Source: Aquipseudomonas alcaligenes
Lineage (GTDB): Bacteria; Pseudomonadota; Gammaproteobacteria; Pseudomonadales; Pseudomonadaceae
NCBI RefSeq assembly: GCF_003205495.1
Contig: NZ_QJRX01000003.1
Coordinates: forward strand, 434,001 to 498,000
Length of the DNA stretch: 64,000 nucleotides
Direction of reading: 5' to 3'
Position numbers and translations under genes: made by a program. Of this stretch, positions 49,276-60,459 are shown one piece after another (the stretch's first letter is position 1; the number at the start of each line of letters is the position of its first letter). The notes below the pieces were generated by a model. The model saw only the letters and a list, made by a program, of their open reading frames with translations, was not told the origin of the DNA and searched no databases.

Positions 49276-50337
49276 ATGGCCTTGCGTATTTTGCTGACTG
49301 GTGGTGCCGGCTTTATCGGCTCTGCGGTGATCCGTCATCTGATCGAGAACACCGACCATAAGGTCGCCAACCTAGACAAGTTGACCTATGCGGGAAATCT
49401 GGACTCGCTGGCCATGGTCGCCGACTCTCCACGTTACAGTTTTCATCAGCTCGACATCTGCGAGTGCCAGGAGTTGGACCGGGTATTCGCTGATTTCAGA
49501 CCGACGACCGTGATGCACTTGGCTGCAGAGTCACATGTCGATCGGTCCATCGAGTGGCCTGCAGACTTCATACGGACCAACATAGTCGGCACATACAGTC
49601 TGCTGGAGGCTGCTCGGCGTTATTGGCAGACACTGCCGGGCATTGAGCGCCAGACCTTCCGCTTCCTTCATGTTTCCTCAGACGAGGTATTTGGCGATCT
49701 GGAGGGGAAGGGAGGGCTTTTTACCGAAACCACGCCCTATGCACCCAGTTCGCCGTACTCGGCGTCCAAGGCAAGCGCAGATCACTTGGTCCGGGCGTGG
49801 ATGCGTACCTATGGCCTGCCGGTGCTGGTGACCAACTGCTCGAACAACTATGGCCCTTTCCAGTTTCCGGAAAAGCTTATCCCACACATGATCCTCAATG
49901 CTTTGCATGGGCAGTCTCTGCCGGTTTACGGGGATGGCTCGCAGGTGCGTGACTGGCTATTTGTCGAGGATCATGCCCGGGCATTGGTCGACGTGGTAAC
50001 CCAAGGCAGGGTAGGGGAAACCTACAATATTGGCGGGCATCACGAAATGCCTAACCTTGAAGTGGTTGAAGCCATCTGTGCCCTGCTGGACGAACTTCAA
50101 CCCTGTGAGTCGGGTGCCTACCGGGAGCGCATCAGGTTTGTGCAGGATCGCCCCGGACATGACCGGCGCTATGCCATCGACGCCAGCAAGATCGAGCGTG
50201 AGCTGGGCTGGCGCCCCCAGGAAACATTTTCAAGCGGTATCCGCAAAACGGTGGTCTGGTATCTGGAGAATCGGTGGTGGTGGCAGCGTGTGCTGAGCGG
50301 TGACTATCGACTGGCTAGACTGGGTGATCAGCCATGA
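49276..50337 (+). CDS. rmlB: dTDP-glucose 4,6-dehydratase
   Basis: A 353-residue extended SDR enzyme, second step of dTDP-L-rhamnose synthesis. Motifs are [13 protein letters not shown] (NAD), [12 protein letters not shown], the catalytic Asp-Glu in SSDEVFGDL and [11 protein letters not shown] (YxxxK). It opens the rml genes; rmlA begins 39 bases after its stop. Confidence 0.95.
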   Translation: MALRILLTGGAGFIGSAVIRHLIENTDHKVANLDKLTYAGNLDSLAMVADSPRYSFHQLDICECQELDRVFADFRPTTVMHLAAESHVDRSIEWPADFIRTNIVGTYSLLEAARRYWQTLPGIERQTFRFLHVSSDEVFGDLEGKGGLFTETTPYAPSSPYSASKASADHLVRAWMRTYGLPVLVTNCSNNYGPFQFPEKLIPHMILNALHGQSLPVYGDGSQVRDWLFVEDHARALVDVVTQGRVGETYNIGGHHEMPNLEVVEAICALLDELQPCESGAYRERIRFVQDRPGHDRRYAIDASKIERELGWRPQETFSSGIRKTVVWYLENRWWWQRVLSGDYRLARLGDQP

Positions 50338-50376
50338 ATGAGGCGGCACTGTGCGCTCTATGAAAAGGGGCATTCA

Positions 50377-51255
50377 ATGAAGGGCATCATTCTTGCCGGT
50401 GGTTCTGGTACCCGCTTGCACCCCATTACCCGAGGCGTCTCCAAGCACCTGCTGCCCATCTACGACAAGCCGATGATCTATTACCCACTGTCGGTGCTGA
50501 TGCTGGCTGGTATACGCGAAGTTCTGATTATTTCAACTCCGGATGATCTACCCAATTTCCGTAAGCTGCTTGGCGATGGCAGCGCTTTCGGCATCGACCT
50601 GGACTATGCCGAGCAGCCTTCCCCCGACGGTCTGGCGCAGGCTTTTCTGATCGGTGAGTCGTTCATCGGGAGCGACAGAGTATGCCTCATCCTCGGAGAT
50701 AGCATTTTCTATGGCTATGGTTTCAGTGCGATGCTGCAGGAAGCGATGCGACGCATGCAGGGGGCAACGGTCTTCGCCTACCATGTGAGTGATCCTCGGC
50801 GTTTCGGTGTGGTGGAGTTCGATGCTGCAGGCAAAGCAGTATCCATCGAAGAGAAACCGGCGTTGCCGAAATCCAATTATGCGGTTACGGGGTTGTACTT
50901 CTACGATAACTCGGTGATCGAGTTGGCCAAGCGGATCAGGCCCTCTGCACGCGGTGAGCTAGAGATTACCGACATCAATAGCGCTTACCTGGAGCGTGGT
51001 GATCTGCGCGTCAGCCTGCTTGGCCGTGGCTTCGCCTGGCTGGACGCGGGCACCCACGATTCCTTGATGGAGGCCGGCCACTTCGTACAGACCATCGAGT
51101 CCCGCCAGGGACTCAAGGTGGCGTGTTTGGAGGAGATCGCCTATCGCCAGGGCTGGTTATCGGCAGAGCAATTGGCGATCCAGGCGCGCGAGCTGGGTAA
51201 AACAGGGTACGGACAGTATCTGCTGCATTTGCTAGAGCAAGAGAATCATTCGTGA
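50377..51255 (+). CDS. rmlA: glucose-1-phosphate thymidylyltransferase
   Basis: A 292-residue nucleotidyltransferase, first step of dTDP-L-rhamnose synthesis. [20 protein letters not shown] is the nucleotide-binding signature, and GDSIFYG and [12 protein letters not shown] are conserved. I chose the ATG at 50377 (MKGIILAGG); the in-frame start at 50338 lies directly after the rmlB stop and gives no family sequence. Its stop overlaps the rmlC GTG. Confidence 0.95.
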   Translation: MKGIILAGGSGTRLHPITRGVSKHLLPIYDKPMIYYPLSVLMLAGIREVLIISTPDDLPNFRKLLGDGSAFGIDLDYAEQPSPDGLAQAFLIGESFIGSDRVCLILGDSIFYGYGFSAMLQEAMRRMQGATVFAYHVSDPRRFGVVEFDAAGKAVSIEEKPALPKSNYAVTGLYFYDNSVIELAKRIRPSARGELEITDINSAYLERGDLRVSLLGRGFAWLDAGTHDSLMEAGHFVQTIESRQGLKVACLEEIAYRQGWLSAEQLAIQARELGKTGYGQYLLHLLEQENHS

Positions 51256-51791
51256 AGGTGATTGAAACGGCACTGCCCGGCGTGTTGATCATTGAGCCGA
51301 GAGTGTTTTTCGATGCGCGGGGATTTTTTCTGGAGACTTTCCAGAGCGAGCGTTATCGCGAGGTAGGCATTGATCTGCCGTTCGTGCAGGACAATCATTC
51401 GCGCTCTTCGCGCGGAGTGCTTCGTGGTCTGCATTTTCAGCGTACCCGCCCGCAGGGCAAGCTGGTGCGTGTCAGCAGGGGGGCGGTCTACGATGTCGCT
51501 GTGGATGTCGATCCGGCATCATCATCCTGCGGTCGTTTTGTCGGTGTTGAGCTTAACGACGAGAACCATCGCCAACTCTGGGTGCCGCCGGGCTATGCGC
51601 ATGGTTTCTGTGTGCTGAGCGAGACGGCTGATTTCGAATACAAATGTACGGAGCTTTATCTACCCGAGGATGAAGGCGGCCTGCTCTGGAACGATCCGGA
51701 TGTGAATATTCCTTGGCCTATTGCATCCCCTAAGCTATCTGCCAAGGATCAATGCAATCCTACGCTTCGCCAATTGCTTGGGCGCTTCTGA
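51252..51791 (+). CDS. rmlC: dTDP-4-dehydrorhamnose 3,5-epimerase
   Basis: A 179-residue cupin-type epimerase, third step of dTDP-L-rhamnose synthesis. The catalytic His is in [10 protein letters not shown] and the Asp region in [23 protein letters not shown] is conserved. The start is GTG overlapping the rmlA stop (GTGA). Confidence 0.94.
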   Translation: MKVIETALPGVLIIEPRVFFDARGFFLETFQSERYREVGIDLPFVQDNHSRSSRGVLRGLHFQRTRPQGKLVRVSRGAVYDVAVDVDPASSSCGRFVGVELNDENHRQLWVPPGYAHGFCVLSETADFEYKCTELYLPEDEGGLLWNDPDVNIPWPIASPKLSAKDQCNPTLRQLLGRF

Positions 51792-51792
51792 G

Positions 51793-52674
51793 ATGCGCAT
51801 CCTGATCACAGGTGCCCATGGGCAGGTCGGCCATGCACTGATGCGATCGGTCCCGGACAAGATAGAGACTGTCGCCTTGCCTCTGGACATCACCGAGCAG
51901 GGACAGGTTGCTCGGTGCCTGGTTGAGGTCGCCCCTGACGCAATCATCAATGCCGCCGCATACACAGCTGTGGATCGGGCGGAAAATGACCGCCAGCGGG
52001 CTTATGCGGTCAACCGCGATGGTGTGGCTTGGCTTGCTGACGCCGCCGAGCGCCTTGCTATTCCCATGTTTCATTTATCCTCGGACTATGTCTTTCACGG
52101 CGATGCCTGTGTTCCCTATCGAGAGGTGGATGCCTGTGCACCTCTGAACGTGTATGGGGCTAGCAAGCTGGCGGGTGAGCAGGTACTCGCAGAGCGCTGC
52201 TCCCGCTGGCTGGTGTTGCGTAGTAGCTGGGTGTTTGGTGTGCACGGCAGTAACTTCGTAAAGACCATGCTGGCGCTTGCCGGGGAGCGTGATGAGCTGG
52301 CAGTGGTCTCTGATCAATGGGGCTGTCCAACGTCCGCAATGAGCATTGCCTCAACGCTATGGCGGCTTGTGGAGCTTTACTATCAGCAAGGCGTTCTGTC
52401 CTGGGGCTGTTACCACTTCAGTGGTACGCCCATCTGCAGTTGGTACGACTTTGCTGAGATGATCTTTCTCCAGGCTCATGAACTGGGACTGATTACGCGG
52501 GTACCCAAGCTAAGGGCGCTTGCTACCTCGGATTACCCGACAGCGGCGCTGCGTCCGCGCTGGTCTGTGCTGGACTGCTCCAGGCTGCAGACCGAATTCG
52601 GCATTCCCCAGCCCGACTGGCGTCTCGACCTATATCAGGTATTGCAGGAAATTCGGCAGTCTATGCATGGCTGA
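51793..52674 (+). CDS. rmlD: dTDP-4-dehydrorhamnose reductase
   Basis: A 293-residue SDR reductase, last step of dTDP-L-rhamnose synthesis. Motifs are ITGAHGQVGHALM, NAAAYTAVDRAE, HLSSDYVFHG and VYGASKLAGEQ (YxxxK). Only one base separates it from rmlC. The rhamnose donor goes to LPS core, O-antigen or rhamnolipids; no glycosyltransferase is in the window to decide. A terminator follows immediately. Confidence 0.94.
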   Translation: MRILITGAHGQVGHALMRSVPDKIETVALPLDITEQGQVARCLVEVAPDAIINAAAYTAVDRAENDRQRAYAVNRDGVAWLADAAERLAIPMFHLSSDYVFHGDACVPYREVDACAPLNVYGASKLAGEQVLAERCSRWLVLRSSWVFGVHGSNFVKTMLALAGERDELAVVSDQWGCPTSAMSIASTLWRLVELYYQQGVLSWGCYHFSGTPICSWYDFAEMIFLQAHELGLITRVPKLRALATSDYPTAALRPRWSVLDCSRLQTEFGIPQPDWRLDLYQVLQEIRQSMHG

Positions 52675-52678
52675 AATG

Positions 52679-52705
52679 AAAAGGCCTGCGATTGCAGGCC
52701 TTTTT
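52679..52705. terminator. bidirectional Rho-independent terminator
   Basis: AAAAGGCCTGC-gatt-GCAGGCCTTTTT between converging rmlD and the tubulin-like gene; T-runs on both strands. Confidence 0.88.
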
Positions 52706-52723
52706 GTTGGTGCCGCTTCTGAA

Positions 52724-54913
52724 TCAGGCCTTGTTGCCGTCGTAGTCGTTGAGCGAGATGACCCGGGTCTTGCCGACGCGGTGGCGATAGATCTCGCGCA
52801 GGTACTTGATGGCCTTCTTCACGCTCTCTCGCGACAGGCGGATGTCGTTGATCGAGACGAACTTGTCCTGGTCGTGGATCAGCTCGCGGTACTTCTTCTC
52901 GTACATCGGCTTGATCGCGTACCAGTTGGTGTCGAGGATCTTCGCCGGGTTCTCGTACTCGTTGAGCATGGCCTCGACGCGCGCCTCGTCGAATTCCTCG
53001 GAGACGATGAAGTCGAGCATGGCGTTGTCCAGGCTCTCGTCGTAGCGGTACTGGTCACGGGCGAAGCAGCGCTTGATGAAGGCGACGATCAGGGTCAGGA
53101 AATCGTCCGACAGGCACGGGCTCTTGACGATCAGGGTGGTCAGCGACAGGTTGGCCGAGGCGCCGATCACCAGGGCGTAGCGCTTCAGGGTGGTGTTGGG
53201 GAACAGGCTGTTGAGATGGGTCTTGAGCCGGTTCAGGTCCATGTAGGACAGCTTGTAGTCCTTCGGCAGCGAGACGATGGACACCACCGAGGAGCAGTTC
53301 TTGAAGAAGTGCAGGTCACTCAGGGCGCTGGCGTCGTAGTTGGACTTCTTGTACTGCTCCAGCGCCGCACGGTAGCGCTTGGCCTCGATCGGCAGCAGGC
53401 TGATGCCCTCGATGGCCTGGGTCGCCTTGTTGAAGTGCGGCAGGTCGATGGAACGGAAGAACAGGTCGTCGATATTGAGCTTGGGCTGCTCCTTCTCGAA
53501 CACCTTGAACTTCTCGGTCGGCGCCGGAGCGGCCTGCTCGGCCACCACGGATTCCGCGTAAGCAACTGCCACCGGCCCGGCCAGGCTCATGAACAGGTCG
53601 TTGGCATCCAGGCGGATGGTCTCGCCGATATCGATGCCGGCACGGCGGAAGTAGTTCTGGTCGTAGTCGGTGGTCACCGCCTGGGCGGTGAGGATGTTGA
53701 AGATCTGCTGCGAGATGTACTGGTTGGCGTGGCGCTCCATGGCGTTCACGTCGATGTTCTGCACGTTGCCGCCGTCGCTTTCCTCGGCGTAGCGCATGAT
53801 GTCGTTGGAGATCAGCATCATCGCGTTCCACGGGCGGATGCGGCGCATCACGCTCTCTTCGCCGGTTTCCTCGCTGTCGAAGTTGTAGGAGAAGTCCCAC
53901 TCCTCGGCGAGGTACTTGCATAGCAGGCGGCCGGCGTTGATGTGCAGGGCTTCGGACATCTCGATGCGCTGGTCGGAGATGTTCGGCAGGATGCAGATGC
54001 CGCTGGTGAAGATCGGCTCGAAGACGAAGGAGTGCCCGCGATTGTCCTCGCTGCTGCTCTCCTGCTTGGTCTCGAAGGTCTTGCTCATGTAGGCGAACTG
54101 CTGGGCCAGGCCGAACTCCGAGGCCATGCCCGAGCCGGTGCCGCCGCCGGCGCTGAAGATGTAGAAGTACAGGCGCGACTGGTTGGCCTTGATGCCGCAG
54201 GAGTCGATCAGGTAGCTGTGGATGAACTTCCAGTCGGCGTTGGAGAAGCGCTGGGTATCCTTGTTGAGGATGATCTTGGCCAGGTACTGGCCGAGGATCG
54301 GCGCGTTACCGGCGCCGCCGGCGTGGACCTCGGACAGGTCCATGATCTTCATCTTGCTGTAGTCGTCGAGGAAGCCGCTGGTCTCGGCCTTGCGCGAGAA
54401 GCGGATGCGCCCCTCGATGTCCTTGTCCAGGTCGCCCAGCATCACCAGCGGTTCGATCAGGAATACCGGTTTGGCGGCGCGGCTGCCGGCCAGGCGCAGG
54501 TTGCTGCGTAGCCAGCCAGCCGGGCGCTGCTCGGAGCCGCTCTTTTCCTGGTTGCTGAATTCGTTGAGGTAGAAGCGCCGGGCGTTGTACACCAGCGAGG
54601 CGACGTCTAGGGCGATGTTGGAGCCGCAGCGGCCGAGGCCGATCAGGCACACCGAGGGGAAGTGCTGGGCGTGGCGGGCATCCAGGGCTTCATCGCCGTG
54701 CAGCTTGGGGAATACTCGTTCGCGCAGGCCGTCGAGGTTCTCCAGGATGCGGTCGATGTCGCGCTCGGTGAAGTACATGTACTGCTCGCCACCGATGTTG
54801 GCGGGGAGGTTCGGGGTTGCCGGTGCCGCCAGTTCCTCGACCGCGCTGGCGGTCAGGGTGCGCGGTTCGGAAACGGTGGAATCTACGTCTTTAGTTGTTT
54901 TCATCGGCGACAT
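52724..54913 (-). CDS. tubulin/FtsZ-like GTPase family protein
   Basis: A 729-residue protein whose central part carries tubulin-superfamily nucleotide motifs. These are an FtsZ-like T1 loop VCLIGLGRCGSN (88-99), the tubulin signature FSAGGGTGSG (253-262), LLISND (366-371) where FtsZ has its base-contacting Asn, and RLDANDLFMSLAG (434-446) at the T7 position, where two Asp remain but the usual leading Asn is Arg. About 85 residues precede the fold and 270 follow it without a recognised domain. No signal peptide or membrane helix. It is much longer than FtsZ (about 380-400) and unlike it elsewhere; the large bacterial Tubulin_2 / FtsZ-like families are the nearest match I can suggest. It stands alone. 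ATG at 54904 is an alternative start. GTP binding is likely, function unknown. Confidence 0.8.
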   Translation of the reverse strand: MSPMKTTKDVDSTVSEPRTLTASAVEELAAPATPNLPANIGGEQYMYFTERDIDRILENLDGLRERVFPKLHGDEALDARHAQHFPSVCLIGLGRCGSNIALDVASLVYNARRFYLNEFSNQEKSGSEQRPAGWLRSNLRLAGSRAAKPVFLIEPLVMLGDLDKDIEGRIRFSRKAETSGFLDDYSKMKIMDLSEVHAGGAGNAPILGQYLAKIILNKDTQRFSNADWKFIHSYLIDSCGIKANQSRLYFYIFSAGGGTGSGMASEFGLAQQFAYMSKTFETKQESSSEDNRGHSFVFEPIFTSGICILPNISDQRIEMSEALHINAGRLLCKYLAEEWDFSYNFDSEETGEESVMRRIRPWNAMMLISNDIMRYAEESDGGNVQNIDVNAMERHANQYISQQIFNILTAQAVTTDYDQNYFRRAGIDIGETIRLDANDLFMSLAGPVAVAYAESVVAEQAAPAPTEKFKVFEKEQPKLNIDDLFFRSIDLPHFNKATQAIEGISLLPIEAKRYRAALEQYKKSNYDASALSDLHFFKNCSSVVSIVSLPKDYKLSYMDLNRLKTHLNSLFPNTTLKRYALVIGASANLSLTTLIVKSPCLSDDFLTLIVAFIKRCFARDQYRYDESLDNAMLDFIVSEEFDEARVEAMLNEYENPAKILDTNWYAIKPMYEKKYRELIHDQDKFVSINDIRLSRESVKKAIKYLREIYRHRVGKTRVISLNDYDGNKA

Positions 54914-54958
54914 TCCGGGCTGTTGGCGGCAGCTTTCTTATTAAGGGAGTAGCATCAA

Positions 54959-54970
54959 AACAGCGCTGTT
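54959..54970. promoter_or_regulatory. AACAGCGCTGTT palindrome upstream of the tubulin-like gene
   Basis: A perfect 12-base palindrome 46 bases upstream of the tubulin-like start, in the likely promoter region. Possible operator; binding protein unknown. Confidence 0.35.
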
Positions 54971-54981
54971 ACATGACTAAG

Positions 54982-54995
54982 CACTATATACAGTG
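54982..54995. promoter_or_regulatory. CACT-N6-AGTG inverted repeat upstream of the tubulin-like gene
   Basis: A 4+4 base inverted repeat with an AT-rich centre (ATATAC), 69 bases upstream of the tubulin-like start. It may overlap the promoter. It is not a full LexA box. Confidence 0.3.
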
Positions 54996-55333
54996 AACAG
55001 GCGTTATTCGAGGCGCCGTGTCGCTCTTTTTTATGCCCTATGCCGCGCCAGACCTGTGTCGACGACGGATCGCTGGCGAAATGCCATTTAGGAGCTGCGT
55101 GATGCTCGGTATGGTCGGTTTTCTGTCGGTGCCGTCGCGACGAGTGCGTAACTTCCGGGCCAGCGCAAGACACTTTCCCGGTGTGCTGCGCAAGACATTC
55201 TGCTTGAACAAGTTGATGGTCGAAATATATGTCCGCGCGGTCAGAATTTGGCTCCGAACGCTTGTCTGGCCCGTCTGTACAGGGGTAGGGTGACCGTCCC
55301 GGCCGAGATGGCTGCCCTGTTGTCGGATCTTGC

Positions 55334-56494
55334 GTGAAACCTGTATCCCGAGCCCTGCTGATGCTGGCTCTGGTGCTGGCGGCGATCAACCTGCGCCCCG
55401 GCATCACTTCCTTCGCCCCGCTGATCGAACGCATCGCCGAGGAGCTTGCCCTGAGCCGCGGCCTGATCAGCCTGACCACCGCCTTGCCGGTGCTGTGCAT
55501 GGGCCTGCTGGCGCCGCTGGCGCCGCGCCTGGCCGTGCGCTTCGGCCTGGAGCGCACCATCGCCTGTTGCCTGGCCTTGATCGCCCTGGCACTGCTGGTG
55601 CGCCTGGGTGGGCACGCCAGCGCCGTGCTGATCGGCAGTGCCGTGCTGCTCGGCACCGGCATCGCCGTGGCCGGGCCGCTGCTGTCCGGTTTCATCAAGC
55701 GGCATTTCCGTGATCAGGTCGGCCAGGTGGTCGGCTGGTATTCCTTCAGCATGGCCATCGGCGGTGCCGGCGGCGCGGTGCTGACCGTACCGCTGACCCA
55801 GCACCTGGGCGACGACTGGAGCCTGGGCCTGGCCGCCTGGTGCGTGCCGGCGCTGCTCGCCCTGGTGCTGTGGCTGCGCCTGCCCAATCGCGCCGAGGCG
55901 GCGCAGCTTGGCGATGGCCAGGGGCTGCCCTGGCGCGAGCCGCGCGCCTGGCTGGTGACCGGTTTCTTCGCCATCCAGGCCGGCTTCTTCTACACCATGG
56001 CCACCTGGCTGGTGGCGCGCTACCACGAGGCGGGTCTCAGCCTGCTGTACAGCAACGGCCTGTTCAGCCTGTTCATGCTGGTCGGCCTGCCCAGTTCCTG
56101 GCTGATGCCCTGGCTGGCCCAGCGCTTCGATATCCGCCAGCCGCTGCTGGTGGCCTGCGGCCTGAGCCTGACCCTGTGCCTGGCCATGATCACCTTCCAG
56201 CCGACCCTGCTGCCCGAGCTCTGGGCCGTGCTGATGGGCTTCGCCCTCAGTGGCTCCTTCGCCCTGTCGCTGGTGCTGCCGCTGTACGAGGTGCACACGC
56301 CGCTGGCGGTCAGCCGCTGGACCGCGATGATGCTCTGCGCCGGCTACTGCATGGCCTGCCTGGCGCCGATCCTGGCCGGCCTGGGGCGCGACCTGGCCGG
56401 TAACTACCAGGCGCCGTTCATGGTGCTGATCGGCCTGGGCGTGCTGATGACGCTGATCGCCTGGGCCCTGCGCTCACCGAGGCGCCCGGCCTGA
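55334..56494 (+). CDS. MFS transporter, CynX/NimT family
   Basis: A 386-residue major facilitator with twelve predicted helices. NLRPGITSFAPLIERIAEELAL at the N-terminus is characteristic of the CynX/NimT (cyanate / 2-nitroimidazole) group, and FVIPL-like repeats such as GLPSSWLMPWLAQRF follow. Substrate unknown. The start is GTG. A 91-base gap leads to the next gene on the same strand. Confidence 0.88.
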   Translation: MKPVSRALLMLALVLAAINLRPGITSFAPLIERIAEELALSRGLISLTTALPVLCMGLLAPLAPRLAVRFGLERTIACCLALIALALLVRLGGHASAVLIGSAVLLGTGIAVAGPLLSGFIKRHFRDQVGQVVGWYSFSMAIGGAGGAVLTVPLTQHLGDDWSLGLAAWCVPALLALVLWLRLPNRAEAAQLGDGQGLPWREPRAWLVTGFFAIQAGFFYTMATWLVARYHEAGLSLLYSNGLFSLFMLVGLPSSWLMPWLAQRFDIRQPLLVACGLSLTLCLAMITFQPTLLPELWAVLMGFALSGSFALSLVLPLYEVHTPLAVSRWTAMMLCAGYCMACLAPILAGLGRDLAGNYQAPFMVLIGLGVLMTLIAWALRSPRRPA

Positions 56495-56585
56495 GGTCCG
56501 GCTTTTTGCGCGTGCGGGGCACTGGTTCCTTTGCAGTCGCCATGCCCTGTGTTAGAAGGCAGCCTGCACTTTCTGGAGTACCCGA

Positions 56586-57014
56586 GTGGAGTCCGAATCC
56601 ATCGTCTATGGCTGCATCCGCGACTGGCCATCCGGTGACCGCGAGCAGCGCCTGGCGCGTCGCGCCACCAACCGCCGGATGCTGGAGCAACTGCCCCAGG
56701 GCGAGTCCTGGGCCTTTCTCGGGCGTGACATGTTCTCCTTCTGCGCGGCCGAGGGCGAGGGCCTGTACCAGACCCAGGTGATCCACTTCGGCGCCAGCTA
56801 CCAGGCCATCGAGTACGAATGGAGCCTGTGGATCAAGGAATTCGAGGCACTGCTCAAGCGCCTGTACTGGGCCAGCGCCGTGGTGCACCTGGAAACCGAG
56901 CTGAACGGCGTGCACACCTTCCGCTGGGAGTCGGAGAACGGCTTCCACAGCCCCCAGGAACAAGACCTGCGGGTACGCTGCGTGTGGGAGCGCGAGGGCA
57001 GCCTGCGCGGCTGA
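56586..57014 (+). CDS. conserved hypothetical protein
   Basis: A 142-residue acidic soluble protein without a recognised domain. Aromatic residues are frequent (for example [19 protein letters not shown]). The GTG start at 56586 is supported by GGAG seven bases upstream. Codon use fits the host, so it is likely real. The next gene, ynfA, starts ten bases after its stop. Confidence 0.7.
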   Translation: MESESIVYGCIRDWPSGDREQRLARRATNRRMLEQLPQGESWAFLGRDMFSFCAAEGEGLYQTQVIHFGASYQAIEYEWSLWIKEFEALLKRLYWASAVVHLETELNGVHTFRWESENGFHSPQEQDLRVRCVWEREGSLRG

Positions 57015-57024
57015 GGGAGGGGCG

Positions 57025-57357
57025 ATGCTCAACTACTTCTGGTTCTTCCTCGCCGCGCTGTTCGAGATCGGCGGCTGCTACGCCTTCTGGATGTGGCTGC
57101 GGCTGGGCAAGAGCGCCTGGTGGATCGCCCCGGGCCTGCTCAGCCTGACCCTCTTCGCCCTGCTGCTGACCCGTGTCGAAGCGGCCTATGCCGGGCGCGC
57201 CTATGCCGCCTATGGCGGCGTCTACATCGTGGCTTCGCTGCTCTGGCTGGGGCTGATCGAGCGGACCCGGCCGCTGCTCTCGGACTGGCTGGGCGCGGCG
57301 CTGTGCCTGGTCGGTGCCGGCATCATCCTGTTCGGCCCGCGCTTCGCCAGCCACTGA
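57025..57357 (+). CDS. ynfA: YnfA family membrane protein
   Basis: A 110-residue four-helix membrane protein of the YnfA / UPF0060 family, distantly related to small multidrug resistance transporters. [21 protein letters not shown] and [17 protein letters not shown] are family blocks. Transport function is not established here. It converges on the YheU gene, with 8 bases between stops. Confidence 0.9.
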   Translation: MLNYFWFFLAALFEIGGCYAFWMWLRLGKSAWWIAPGLLSLTLFALLLTRVEAAYAGRAYAAYGGVYIVASLLWLGLIERTRPLLSDWLGAALCLVGAGIILFGPRFASH

Positions 57358-57365
57358 GGCGAGGC

Positions 57366-57596
57366 TCAGTCCTCCAGCCACTCCTTCGGCACTTCCTCGC
57401 GCAGCATCAGCTGGCACTGCTGGCTGTCGGGGTCGAAGGCGATCAGCGCCTGACCCTTCTCCAGTGCCCGGCGCGCCCGCTCGACGCGGGTCGCCAGCGG
57501 TGTGTCGTCGCCATTGTCGGTGCCGTCGCGGGTGACGAAGTCTTCCAGCAGGCGGGTGAGGGTCTCGGCTTCGAGCATCTGGTGGGGGATCAGCAT
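57366..57596 (-). CDS. yheU: YheU family protein
   Basis: A 76-residue protein of the YheU / UPF0270 family. LIPHQMLEAETLTRLLEDF and VTRDGTDNGD are the family signature. Function unknown. I chose the ATG at 57596 since the upstream open frame reads into the kinase gene. It is 28 bases downstream of the hybrid kinase on the same strand. Confidence 0.88.
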   Translation of the reverse strand: MLIPHQMLEAETLTRLLEDFVTRDGTDNGDDTPLATRVERARRALEKGQALIAFDPDSQQCQLMLREEVPKEWLED

Positions 57597-57624
57597 GGCG
57601 GCTCCTGTTGGCGGGGCGGCCATG

Positions 57625-60378
<2,754 letters not shown>

Positions 60379-60459
60379 CCGCCAACCTCTGGTTTGTTGT
60401 CGGTTATGGCCTGCACTTTGCCCAGTTGTGGCGCGCCCAGCAAGTGCCCCGGCCAAGCC

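Larger units (their letters stand above)
54914..55333. other. 420-base intergenic region without a convincing gene
   Basis: Divergent promoter region between the tubulin-like gene and the MFS gene. It is less GC-rich than its neighbours near 54930-55020 and holds the two palindromes listed separately and a CTTATTAAG palindrome at 54937-54945. The open frame at 55018-55293 (91 codons) shows no recognisable domain or ribosome binding site, and I do not call it. A small RNA is possible but no terminator was found. Confidence 0.6.

Noticed and set aside
54982..54998. Possible LexA (SOS) box upstream of the tubulin-like gene
   Set aside because: CTGTATATA is present on the minus strand, but the second half-site (ACAG at the right spacing) is missing.
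55018..55293. 91-codon open frame between the tubulin-like and MFS genes
   Set aside because: No recognisable domain, no ribosome binding site and atypical composition for a coding sequence here; treated as intergenic.
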